From an uncultured Aquimarina sp. (GTDB taxonomy: Bacteria > Bacteroidota > Bacteroidia > Flavobacteriales > Flavobacteriaceae): DNA of 47,659 nt. The notes below the pieces were generated by a model that worked only from the letters and a program-made list of their open reading frames with translations, had not been told where the DNA came from and did no database searches. Both the position numbers and the translations under genes were made by a program. Of this stretch, positions 1 to 7,192 are shown in pieces. The stretch spans positions 1 through 47,659 of the forward strand of contig CANLRN010000028.1 of NCBI GenBank assembly GCA_947493495.1, given 5' to 3'. Numbering within the stretch: the stretch's first letter is position 1; each line of letters starts with the position of its first letter.

Positions 1-256
1 TCAATAGGACAATTTGAAACGTAGAAGCTGCTTACCAGTTAGAAACTTTATGTTACAGTCAAAAAATGTCTATGAATGCGGATTAAATCAGAAATAGTAT
101 AATAGAAGATTTTAGTTCTTTTATCATGTAACTATTTGTCCTTAATACTTTATTTTCAATTAATTAAAGCCTTAAAATACTGATAGTGAGTTGTTTGTTG
201 TTGTTTTGTGAACTTGTCTATAAATTGATTTAAAAAAGTAGGGAATATAGCTAGTT
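1..256. other. Intergenic sequence with a diverged copy of the GH9 leader
   Basis: I see no coding sequence here. Bases 40-86 resemble 42931-42982, just before the GH9 gene: both carry a shared 12-mer (ctttatgttaca) and, about 10-15 bases later, a second shared 12-mer (tgtctatgaatg). This may be a decayed copy of that leader or a shared regulatory element. The rest is AT-rich with no clear hairpin. Confidence 0.4.
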
Positions 257-717
257 ATGTGTTTTAGAGATATAAGAAAACAAATAAAAGTCATAAAAAA
301 AATCATTTTATTATTTGTAGTTACTACTTCAATTGTGTTCACATCCTGTAATTCTGATGATGATAATCCAGAACCAGTTGTAAATGCCGATCAATTTTAG
401 GTAACTGGCAATTAACGAAAGAATTTCTTGATGGAGTTGAAGAAGAATTAGAAGCTTGTGATCTGAAGACTTCTTGGACAGTAACACCAGATGGAAAAAT
501 TGTTATTCAAGAATTTGAGGAAGAAAACTCTAATCGTACACTTATAGAAACAGAAAACTTTGAATGGGAAAATCAAGGAGAAAATAAATATCGTATTTCT
601 TCAACTGATGATCCAGATCTCAGAGTTTTAACGTTAACGATTACTTTTTCTGGAAACACAATGTCTACAGAAGAAATGTTTGAAGGAGTTTCTAAACAAG
701 TATATACAAGATTATAA
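257..717 (+). pseudogene. Lipocalin-like lipoprotein, broken by a one-base frameshift
   Basis: The first frame (257-400) encodes a short basic N-terminus, a hydrophobic stretch and a lipobox ending in FTSC, followed by an acidic NSDDDNPEP tether typical of surface or periplasmic lipoproteins in Bacteroidota. It stops at 398-400. Restoring one base near 391 joins it to a second open frame ending at 717, which reads GNWQLTKEF, a TPDG turn, then alternating beta strands. That pattern fits the lipocalin-like proteins common in Flavobacteriia. Repaired, the product would be about 153 residues. The inference is a secreted lipoprotein of unknown ligand, now inactivated. A sequencing error in the short T run is the alternative. 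Neighbouring sequence is also decayed, which favours real loss. Confidence 0.7.
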
Positions 718-745
718 CAATTAAAAATGATGAGAATTATACTAT

Positions 746-911
746 TATACGATTTACGGATGAGAATTTCGTAAAAATAATGGCAAGGATTTTTCGCTAG
801 ATTGATGAATCAAATTAAAGAATAGCCATAGCTATTGTTTCATTTTATGAAGAAAATATAGTAGAAAAAGAATGTCATTAGATGCGAAATTTTTATTCGT
901 AAATCGTATTA
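746..911. repeat. Dispersed repeat (MITE-like) with imperfect terminal inverted repeats
   Basis: The left end (about 746-771) and right end (about 884-911) are imperfect inverted copies built on cgatttacg and cgtaaatcg, with 22 of 26 positions matching. A small hairpin (aatagc/gctatt) sits at 821-836. The right 76 bases (836-911) occur again, inverted and identical, at 47584-47659. Homology stops exactly at the inverted-repeat boundary on one side and at the window edge on the other. No transposase is encoded, so a non-autonomous mobile element or palindromic repeat family is inferred. Confidence 0.65.
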
Positions 912-1309
912 TTCCTTATTCATAGTTATGTTTATTCCATTGTTTTTTTAAGCGTATTGTGGACAATATATTTAAGTATGGTATAGATTTTGATATATTT
1001 TAATGCAGGGATAATTGTTGTTTACTTTTTTTAAGAAAAAATACTCTTGATTGAGTTATAAAATTTGCTTAAAAAAAGCAGATAGAGCAAAAAAAAAGAG
1101 TGTTTAATTCTTTTATTAAAGTAATTTTATTAAAAGATTATTAGATCGTTAAATATGGATTTTGCGGGATTTTTCTTATTAAAAAATGAGAATTTGAGCT
1201 TATATTCGCTACGTAAATTACCAGTTAAAATAGTATAGTAAAGTCGAAACGTTCATAATTATGTATAAGTTGAGTTTGTGTTAAATATTATAATTAAGTT
1301 TCGATTTAG
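912..1309. other. AT-rich intergenic sequence, no gene seen
   Basis: No reading frame with coding character is visible. A small tgctt/aagca hairpin lies near 1070 and there are several A and T runs. The stretch separates the repeat element from the terminator at 1310. Confidence 0.4.
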
Positions 1310-1347
1310 ACCCTCAAGGAGTAGTTAACCTTGGGGGTTGTTTTTTT
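1310..1347 (+). terminator. Rho-independent terminator
   Basis: A 10-bp stem (1310-1319 with 1329-1338, one G:U pair) encloses a 9-base loop and is followed by a run of seven T. No intact gene lies just upstream, so it may be left over from a lost plus-strand gene. Confidence 0.75.
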
Positions 1348-1430
1348 GTACTATATAAGCTTTATTTTTTTTAAAGAGTATTACTATATTGTGCTATCTA
1401 TTCCATAATTTACTTTTCACATTGCATTAA

Positions 1431-1951
1431 GTACTTTCGATTATTATCATTTTTTTTCTGGCAACGCTTTTTATTGATTTTATAGTAGCCAAAAAATCGG
1501 GGAAATATGCCAGTTCAGAATACCGTCTAATTACTTTGTCATTTTTGTACATAATTGTTTAAGGTTATTTAGCCTTTATTCAGGACGGGGCAGTATTGAT
1601 TACAACGGCCATTTGGATTCTCGTTACTTTTTTGACTCGCCCAGATACAGGTGAAAAACTATTTGATTTTTATAAAAAAATACTGCCTGAAGGTCCAGGT
1701 TGGCAAGCAGTGATAAAAAAGCAAGGGATCAACAGATGACTATTGTTACTGATACCTCTCGATGGGTTGTTCCATTAGGAATTATAGCGATGTTGCTAGG
1801 ATGCTACTTGGTATATAGTATTCTATTTCTGACAGGGCATTTGATATATGGTAATCTAATGGAATCTATACTATTAGGGGTAATGACCATTAGTGCAGGA
1901 GTTTACTATTCAGAGTCTGGAAAAAAAATAGGAAAGCAATTGATCGTATAA
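1431..1951 (+). pseudogene. C-terminal remnant of a sodium:solute symporter (SSS family)
   Basis: In frame, the sequence reads a membrane segment, then TTAIWILVTFLTRPDTGEK, FYKKILPEGPGW, and after a frameshift WVVPLGIIAMLLG and two more hydrophobic stretches. The TRP and GPGW motifs before a last pair of membrane helices are typical of the C-terminus of Bacteroidota SSS-type sodium/sugar symporters. Three lesions are visible: no N-terminal part, an in-frame TAA at 1560-1562, and a shift at the A run near 1714-1719, where one extra A restores the frame. The last piece alone (1700-1951, TTG start) looks like an 83-residue ORF but is only the symporter tail. It is not functional as it stands. 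Confidence 0.75.
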
Positions 1952-2159
1952 GTAAACCCGCATTGATGGAACTTCGTTATGAGGCTTTGAGATGCAATAA
2001 AGACTATATGCATCATTATTAATAATAAAAACAGAGAAAAACATGCAGGCCCCTGCTTGGTAAAACCAGGGAGTTTATTTTTGGAATGCTAAAGAAATAT
2101 TTGAAAAAAAAATCGCTCCCCAACTAATTTTCACAATTTGAAAAAAATATTTTCTAATA

Positions 2160-2452
2160 AACAATTTCCCTGATTATATTACTGTTGCTGTTGGAAAAGA
2201 AGCACCATAGTTTGGCATGTCTGGAGGAAGGAATAAATACTTTTTAGATATTAAAACAACCCTATTAGTCTAAAAGAAGCAGAAGAGTTAAAAATTCTTA
2301 TACATTTTGAATATGTAGAAATAACTGAAGACAATGTTTCAATCATGATGGATACGGATAATTATATATTTCAACTCGATAAATCTGAAAAATTCAAAAA
2401 TAAAGAGTTTTACTACCAAAATGGCAAAAACTTCTTTGACAAAAAGTATTGA
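2160..2452 (+). pseudogene. Decayed gene of unknown function
   Basis: Joined frames give a continuous protein-like sequence: NNFPDYITVAVGKEAP, a TAG at 2208-2210, FGMSGGRNKYFLDIK, a one-base loss in the A run at 2253-2256, then NNPISLKEAEELKILIHF and a charged tail to the stop at 2450-2452. The second frame has no start codon. More coding-like fragments extend upstream towards 2100 in changing frames. I do not recognise the family. The combination of a nonsense codon and frameshifts points to real decay rather than one sequencing error. Confidence 0.5.
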
Positions 2453-2555
2453 GAATAAAATAAAAATAAACAGCATTGTAAAACCGAAAACTTAAAGGAA
2501 AATCTATAAAACTTTGTTTTTTACCTTTTTTGTTAACTTCAAAAAACAACAGTAC

Positions 2556-2567
2556 AATCTTTATGTT
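2556..2567 (+). promoter_or_regulatory. Motif shared with the GH9 leader
   Basis: The 12-mer aatctttatgtt occurs here, about 100 bases before the GH16 gene, and again at 42934-42945 before the GH9 gene. A diverged copy lies near 45-54. It may be a common control element of the two polysaccharide hydrolase genes. A chance match is possible at this length in AT-rich DNA. Confidence 0.25.
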
Positions 2568-2610
2568 TATACGATTTTTGGTTAAAATGATATGTCTAGA
2601 AACACATATG

Positions 2611-2644
2611 TTGCACTATTTTTAATTTTAAAAATATAAATTTG
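2611..2644 (+). promoter_or_regulatory. Putative Bacteroidota-type promoter of the GH16 gene
   Basis: TTG at 2611-2613 and TAAATTTG at 2637-2644 match the -33 TTG and -7 TAnnTTTG elements, with a 23-base spacer at the long end of the usual range. The start codon follows 20 bases later. Confidence 0.5.
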
Positions 2645-2664
2645 TCGATATAAAAAATAAAGTT

Positions 2665-3855
2665 ATGATTAGAAAAAGAATCTCATATATAATTCCATTA
2701 TGTTTTTTGGTACTATTAAACTCGTGTAGTAATAGTGATGAAAATGTAGAAGACACTCAAAATCTATCGATAAAATGTATTGAGACAATTAATGTTACTG
2801 CAGATGCATTTACAAATGAAATTATAGTTTCCTACGATGCTCCTGTTGTAACCGATAGTAATAATGGGACTGCTGTAGTAACACAAACCGAAGGTCTTGC
2901 GTCTGGAGAATCGTTTCCTGTAGGAACTACAACAAATACATTTGTTGTAAAGGATGCTGCTGGTAATACAGTAGATTCTTGTAGTTTTGAAATTATTGTT
3001 ACTATGAGTGATGTAATCTCATCTGAGGTGCCGTTTCTTATTGGAGACAATCCTGATCTTGAAGGTAAAACATGGGAAATCGTATCCGAATTAACAGATG
3101 AGTTTGATGCTACAGAGATAAATCTAGATAAATGGTATACAGCGCCTAGAGCTCATCCTCATTTAAGATGGCCTGGTCGTGTACCAGCATTATTTCAAGC
3201 TCAAAATATAAAAACGAAAGATGGAGAGATGACTATTGAAGTTGGAAAACTACCCGAACCAATAACCATAAGTCCCTATGGTAACCCGTTGACATATACA
3301 TATTATGGTGGAATAATTCGTTCTAAAGTGACTACAACTGTAGGGAATTATTATGAATGTAGAATGAAAATGAATAAAACAGAAATGGGTGGAGGATTCT
3401 GGCTAATGGGCTTCAATAGTGACTGTGATAAAAGGCATGAAATTGATATTACAGAGTCTGTAGGGGTTCTTACAGATCTTAGTGCTCCATGGGCAATAAG
3501 CGCAAAGTGGGATGAAATTTTTCATTCTAATGCTATTCGTAGAGAAGATAGATGTCGAACAGATCAAGATAGAGATGAGAAAAAAGTAAATACACCAACC
3601 AAAAATCATGAAAAATATTATGTTTATGGTTTTTGGTGGAAAAGTCCTAATGAGCTTCTTTTTTATCTAGACGGAGAGTATAAATACACTGCAAGACCTC
3701 CTGTTCCTTTTGATCAAGAGATGTACATGCAATTTTCTATAGAAAGTTACAATTGGAATCCTATTCCAGAAATAGGAAGTAAAGTCGAAACTGCAAGTCT
3801 TGAAGATAGAACAACCAATGTAGATTATATACGTACATTTAAATTGATTAATTAG
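2665..3855 (+). CDS. GH16 family glycoside hydrolase lipoprotein with HYR domain
   Basis: The product is 396 residues. A signal peptide with a lipobox (LLNSC, lipidated Cys21) and an acidic tether suggest export to the outer membrane. Residues about 35-112 form a HYR-type beta-sandwich (FPVGTTTNTFVVKDAAGNT). Residues about 135-396 are a GH16 jelly roll with the catalytic signature HEIDITES, so Glu259 is the likely nucleophile and Glu264 the acid/base. The WPGRVPALF segment before the catalytic core resembles agarase/porphyranase-type GH16 enzymes rather than laminarinases. This suggests a red-algal galactan as substrate, which is inference. No SusC/SusD pair or sulfatase flanks it, so it is a lone gene. 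A promoter-like TAAATTTG lies 20 bases upstream and strong hairpins follow. Confidence 0.9.
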   Translation: MIRKRISYIIPLCFLVLLNSCSNSDENVEDTQNLSIKCIETINVTADAFTNEIIVSYDAPVVTDSNNGTAVVTQTEGLASGESFPVGTTTNTFVVKDAAGNTVDSCSFEIIVTMSDVISSEVPFLIGDNPDLEGKTWEIVSELTDEFDATEINLDKWYTAPRAHPHLRWPGRVPALFQAQNIKTKDGEMTIEVGKLPEPITISPYGNPLTYTYYGGIIRSKVTTTVGNYYECRMKMNKTEMGGGFWLMGFNSDCDKRHEIDITESVGVLTDLSAPWAISAKWDEIFHSNAIRREDRCRTDQDRDEKKVNTPTKNHEKYYVYGFWWKSPNELLFYLDGEYKYTARPPVPFDQEMYMQFSIESYNWNPIPEIGSKVETASLEDRTTNVDYIRTFKLIN

Positions 3856-3991
3856 TATACAAAGTGAGCCTTGCACTCCTTTAAACATCATGCTGATTTG
3901 TAATGATTAAAACAAACATCTACGTTCAACAATGATTGAGGCTTGCCATGGTAGCCATAGCTAATTTCTACAACAGAATATTATCCCATAA

Positions 3992-4019
3992 AACCAGTTG
4001 CAAACCATCGTAACTGGTT
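3992..4019. repeat. 8-bp inverted repeat
   Basis: aaccagtt at 3992-3999 pairs with aactggtt at 4012-4019 around a 12-base loop. It has no T run on either side, so its role is unclear. Confidence 0.4.
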
Positions 4020-4052
4020 CTTACTATTTATAATTCTTATTTCATTATCGCG

Positions 4053-4083
4053 CTAAGTCTAGAGGCTTTGCCTCTAGACTTAG
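4053..4083. terminator. Strong hairpin, likely terminator after the GH16 gene
   Basis: A perfect 14-bp stem (4053-4066 with 4070-4083) with a three-base ttt loop is followed by ttttag. It is the most likely transcription end for the GH16 gene. Confidence 0.65.
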
Positions 4084-4203
4084 TTTTAGTAAAAGTTACT
4101 ACAATTAATCAAAAAGCATGAAAATTATAGACACGTTTAGTATTGATTATCAGTAAATTAAATTTAGATGCACGTATACACAGTATACAATCTTACAGAA
4201 GGC

Positions 4204-4252
4204 TTGGAAGTGTAATTATAACCCTGAGACAGGGTTATAATTACACTTCCAA
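4204..4252. terminator. Perfect 23-bp hairpin between convergent genes
   Basis: Bases 4204-4226 and 4230-4252 are exact inverted copies around a three-base loop. There is no T run directly after it on either strand. A bidirectional terminator or a recombination or transposon relic are both possible. Confidence 0.45.
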
Positions 4253-4344
4253 TGTATCTATCGAAGCAAAGCAAGCAAGCCTGAACCAATCGATTTATCT
4301 ACGCATTTTTATTTCTTATTTAATATATAATATTAACATTAGTT

Positions 4345-4848
4345 TTATTCAATTGTTGCCCATTTAGTTTGTACTCTTGAAGTCTCCATCTCTTTTACCA
4401 TTTCATTAATTTCTTCTTTGGACATACCTTCAGTCCATTTTAAGATATCGGCATACTTTTGTCTCATAATTCCAGAAGTACTTATAATTGCAACCCATCC
4501 ATCTGGTTGATTATCTACAAATTTTGATGCTCCACTGGGGTCATTAAAATCCGTCATTTGTTGATATATGGAATGTATTTGGGCATAAATATTGTTGTCT
4601 ATTATTGTTAAAAATTTTGCATCAGTCCAATGTTCTAATTCTTTGGTCTCTCCTTTATCATTTTGTAATTTCAAAGTCCATCCAACTCTGATTGGGTTTC
4701 CATTTTGAATAGCTACTTTTAAGTCATTCATATTACCAGATATCATTTTTCCATTAGTATCTGCTTCGTATATTATAGAATATTTATTTTGACCAAAAAC
4801 AGATACTGATAATAATAAGGTAATAAGATATAGGAAGTGAATTTTCAT
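4345..4848 (-). CDS. Secreted protein of unknown function
   Basis: I chose the internal methionine at 4848 because it starts a clean signal peptide (MKIHFLYLITLLLSVSVFGQ). A start at 4893 would place charged residues ahead of it. The mature protein is about 147 residues with no membrane segment. It contains a stretch reading DLKVAIQNGNPIRVGW, faintly like the VirK family core, but I cannot assign it. It is rich in Trp, Met and acidic residues near the C-terminus. It lies 70 bases after the unknown protein at 4919-5797 in the same direction and may be the last gene of that transcript. Confidence 0.7.
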   Translation of the reverse strand: MKIHFLYLITLLLSVSVFGQNKYSIIYEADTNGKMISGNMNDLKVAIQNGNPIRVGWTLKLQNDKGETKELEHWTDAKFLTIIDNNIYAQIHSIYQQMTDFNDPSGASKFVDNQPDGWVAIISTSGIMRQKYADILKWTEGMSKEEINEMVKEMETSRVQTKWATIE

Positions 4849-4918
4849 TTTTTTAATTTTATCAATGTTCGTAAAAGGGCATGGTTTACACAAGTTAAAG
4901 ATTAAAGTTTACACTAAA

Positions 4919-5797
4919 TTAATTTCTAATCTTGTGGATTGTTGTTTTTTTTATGTCATACTTAAACTGTAATACTCTTAAATTCCATAATGTCAAAGTC
5001 TGTATTGCCATTATTTTTTCATTTTCAGAGCTAACAACCAGTTTGTCTTTAAATGACATTACGAATTTAGTCCACAAGTTTCCTTTAGAATCTTTTAATA
5101 GAAAATAAAAACCACTATCTCCAATTTTTCTGCCTGATGAATTTAAAATGAGTTCACCATTTTCACCAACGATTGGGTTTAATATAACCGTTGCACTTCC
5201 ATTTGGCAAAGGGAAAATAGCCTTTATACAATTTTGTCCGTTTGGGATTGTACAGACTTCATAAATTCCTGAATAAACAACTTGCTCAGATTTTTTAAAA
5301 GTCCTTAACCATATAGTACGTTTAACTTCTTTGGTGTTTTCGTTTACCAAATGAATAATTTCACTGTTTAAAACGGTGGACTCTTTATTATTATTCATCG
5401 GAATATTTAGCTGTTCAATACGATTGCTAAATAGAATTTTTAATAAAATTCCAAACACTTTAAATAGGGGATTCCATTTTACCTTTAAATCAAGATCATA
5501 ATTGCTTGTGTTTTCGTAAAAGTCAATTACATTTTTAGATAATCGATTAAGTTCTTTTTTTGTTAAGTTTAATTGCTTAATGGAATTCAATAAGCCTTTA
5601 TCAACTTGTTTTTTGTCTATAATTAACTGTTCTTTTCTCGCTAATTGCTTTATAAACTTTAAGCCAATTCCATTAGTTTTTCCAAAAGGACCTAATAGCC
5701 ATTGGTAATCCTTAGGAAGGATTTTTTTTCCAAATAGTATAACCCATTGTTGAGTTATCCAATCTTGAAAGTTTTGTTTTAAAGATGCAATTCCCAT
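4919..5797 (-). CDS. Hypothetical protein, partner of the CrtA-like gene
   Basis: This is a 292-residue soluble protein with no signal peptide and no clear membrane helix. The N-terminal third is helical and Lys-rich (residues about 45-95). The C-terminal half from about residue 150 is beta-rich, with a segment RTIWLRTFKKSEQVVYSG and several Gly-turns. I do not recognise the family. It starts 9 bases after the stop of the CrtA-like gene, so the two are almost certainly co-transcribed and perhaps act on the same substrate. That functional link rests only on context. Confidence 0.75.
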   Translation of the reverse strand: MGIASLKQNFQDWITQQWVILFGKKILPKDYQWLLGPFGKTNGIGLKFIKQLARKEQLIIDKKQVDKGLLNSIKQLNLTKKELNRLSKNVIDFYENTSNYDLDLKVKWNPLFKVFGILLKILFSNRIEQLNIPMNNNKESTVLNSEIIHLVNENTKEVKRTIWLRTFKKSEQVVYSGIYEVCTIPNGQNCIKAIFPLPNGSATVILNPIVGENGELILNSSGRKIGDSGFYFLLKDSKGNLWTKFVMSFKDKLVVSSENEKIMAIQTLTLWNLRVLQFKYDIKKTTIHKIRN

Positions 5798-5806
5798 TTA
5801 CTTTAG

Positions 5807-6517
5807 TTAATTATTTTTAAGGTTTGGAATGAAACTTTCTTGTCCGTTCCAAAATCCAAATTCTGAAATAGGTTTAAAACGTAAAGTCGTGAACTCAAAA
5901 TGAAAGTTTTTTCGTTCTCTTTCCTTCATTGCATTTGAATGTCTTTTCGGTTTTGGCATAGCACTATGCCCGTGAACCATATTGGTCATTTCTCTCTCTG
6001 TTTTCCATATAGAAAAAGTAGATACTATATTTGGAAACTTAATTGATGCTAACGAAAGTAGAGTTCCAGAGTGGTCACGAACTAATTTTTCAACGGGTCT
6101 TCCCCAACGTAAGAATCTTGGAATAGCAAAAGGTTTCATTCTTGCGATTGTAACAGCAACAACTGGAGATGATTCATTTTCTAATTTTGCTTTTTGTTCA
6201 GGGATTTTATATCCACTTATTTTTCCCCATTCTCTCATGAATTCTAATCGAACATGCCAACCTTTAGCCAGAATTTTACCGAATTTTTCTCCTTTTAAGT
6301 AGCTTTCTAGAGCATTTTCATTTTCCCACTGTGCAAAAATTGCGACTTGTTTTATAAGAAACCTAGAAGATGATATGATTGGTGAGCCTAATGTCATCAC
6401 TGTCATATATTCAGAATATATTAGACCTTCTGTTTTTTTGTTAATTGGGTCGGAGAATAATCCTTTTATCACCAAATTATATGGTATTTTGACAAGGTGA
6501 TAAGAGAATATACTCAT
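5807..6517 (-). CDS. CrtA-like protein (spheroidene monooxygenase family)
   Basis: The 236-residue length matches CrtA-type proteins. Family-like segments are visible: SPVVAVTIARMKPFAIPRF around residue 120, the RWGRPVEKL segment, and FSIWKTEREMTNMVHGHS around residue 170, which corresponds to the FSLW...M...H region of CrtA. In phototrophs CrtA adds a keto group to acyclic carotenoids, but many homologues in non-phototrophs have no known role. No carotenoid gene is visible nearby, so the substrate here is open. It is the first gene of a pair with the unknown protein downstream. An attC-like palindrome lies directly upstream and may supply its promoter (TAATTTCG on the minus strand near 6547-6554). 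Confidence 0.75.
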   Translation of the reverse strand: MSIFSYHLVKIPYNLVIKGLFSDPINKKTEGLIYSEYMTVMTLGSPIISSSRFLIKQVAIFAQWENENALESYLKGEKFGKILAKGWHVRLEFMREWGKISGYKIPEQKAKLENESSPVVAVTIARMKPFAIPRFLRWGRPVEKLVRDHSGTLLSLASIKFPNIVSTFSIWKTEREMTNMVHGHSAMPKPKRHSNAMKERERKNFHFEFTTLRFKPISEFGFWNGQESFIPNLKNN

Positions 6518-6551
6518 TGCGTATTGATGATTTTTTTATTACGGTTCGAAA

Positions 6552-6627
6552 TTACGTATAACGCCTGCTATATAATTAGGTAATTATCCCGATAGGGTGG
6601 CTATGAATTATATAGCTTGTTCTAAGC
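6552..6627 (-). repeat. attC-like imperfect palindrome
   Basis: An 11-bp inverted repeat (6567-6577 with 6606-6616, gctatataatt) is flanked by the outer triplets AAC (6560-6562) and GTT (6619-6621), with unequal unpaired bases between inner and outer stems and a 28-base central loop. This AAC/GTT layout with bulges is how integron attC sites fold. It sits right after the stop codon of the lipoprotein gene, where a cassette-end site is expected. No integrase gene is in the window, and the outer boxes do not match the attC consensus fully. Confidence 0.45.
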
Positions 6628-6634
6628 CGTTTTT

Positions 6635-7192
6635 TTATTCATTTATAACTTTTAATATATCTTCCACGGGAATGCACATTGAGTTTGATAAATAAAATTT
6701 ATAAGTTTCCATAAAAAATCTTTGCTCCAATTTACAAGGAATACAAGATTTATCCAGAAAAAGTTTTTTTAAATCATTTTCTGGTGAGTTTACAATGTTA
6801 CCTCCTTGATTATCATAGAATACAATATCAATTTCATATTCACTTTTTTTATTTGAATCAATTCTTTTCTCAATATTCAAACTTTCAAAATATCCAAGTA
6901 TTTTAAATTGAGCGTTGTCAATATCTTTTATCGTAAAATCTTTTTTTTCTGTCAATAAACAGGTTAAGTGAGGAGTATCGGCTTTTTTAAAAACTTCATC
7001 ACTTATTGCTACGTCAGATAAAAATTTAATTTTATAAGTACTTAAGGCACCCTCTTTTGAGTAATGTTTTTTGAATTCTATAAATTCAAGATTCGCTTTT
7101 GGAATGCCGTTATCTCTAAAACAAGAATTAAAGGATAAGATTATTAAAAAAATAATGAATATACAGGATATATTTTCAAATTTCTTTTTCAT
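6635..7192 (-). CDS. Lipoprotein, putative immunity protein for the TssD-lipase effector
   Basis: The 185-residue product has a signal peptide with lipobox SFNSC (lipidated Cys24), which places it on a membrane facing the periplasm. The rest is a soluble domain with a CIPC pair and a second late Cys. I do not recognise the fold. Its ATG overlaps the TGA of the effector gene by ATGA, so the two are translationally coupled. Lipase and phospholipase effectors of T6SS act on membranes from the periplasm, and their immunity proteins are often periplasmic lipoproteins. Location, size and coupling therefore support an immunity role. This is inference from context, not from sequence similarity. Confidence 0.7.
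   Translation of the reverse strand: MKKKFENISCIFIIFLIILSFNSCFRDNGIPKANLEFIEFKKHYSKEGALSTYKIKFLSDVAISDEVFKKADTPHLTCLLTEKKDFTIKDIDNAQFKILGYFESLNIEKRIDSNKKSEYEIDIVFYDNQGGNIVNSPENDLKKLFLDKSCIPCKLEQRFFMETYKFYLSNSMCIPVEDILKVINE

Larger units (their letters stand above)
3856..4344. other. Convergent intergenic region with three perfect hairpins
   Basis: This stretch lies between the plus-strand GH16 gene and a minus-strand gene. It has no convincing gene. Its content is three consecutive perfect inverted repeats, at 3992-4019, 4053-4083 and 4204-4252. An ORF at 4143-4367 crosses the last hairpin and lacks coding character. Confidence 0.6.

Noticed and set aside
4143..4367. 74-codon plus-strand reading frame
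   Set aside because: It runs straight through the perfect 23-bp hairpin, has no protein-like character and overlaps the end of the real minus-strand gene.
6561..6577. 17-base match (acgcctgctatataatt) between the attC-like site and 12501-12517 inside the GH65 gene
   Set aside because: The second copy is ordinary coding sequence in the GH65 protein, the match has no second arm there, and a 17-mer match somewhere in an AT-rich 47-kb window is not surprising.
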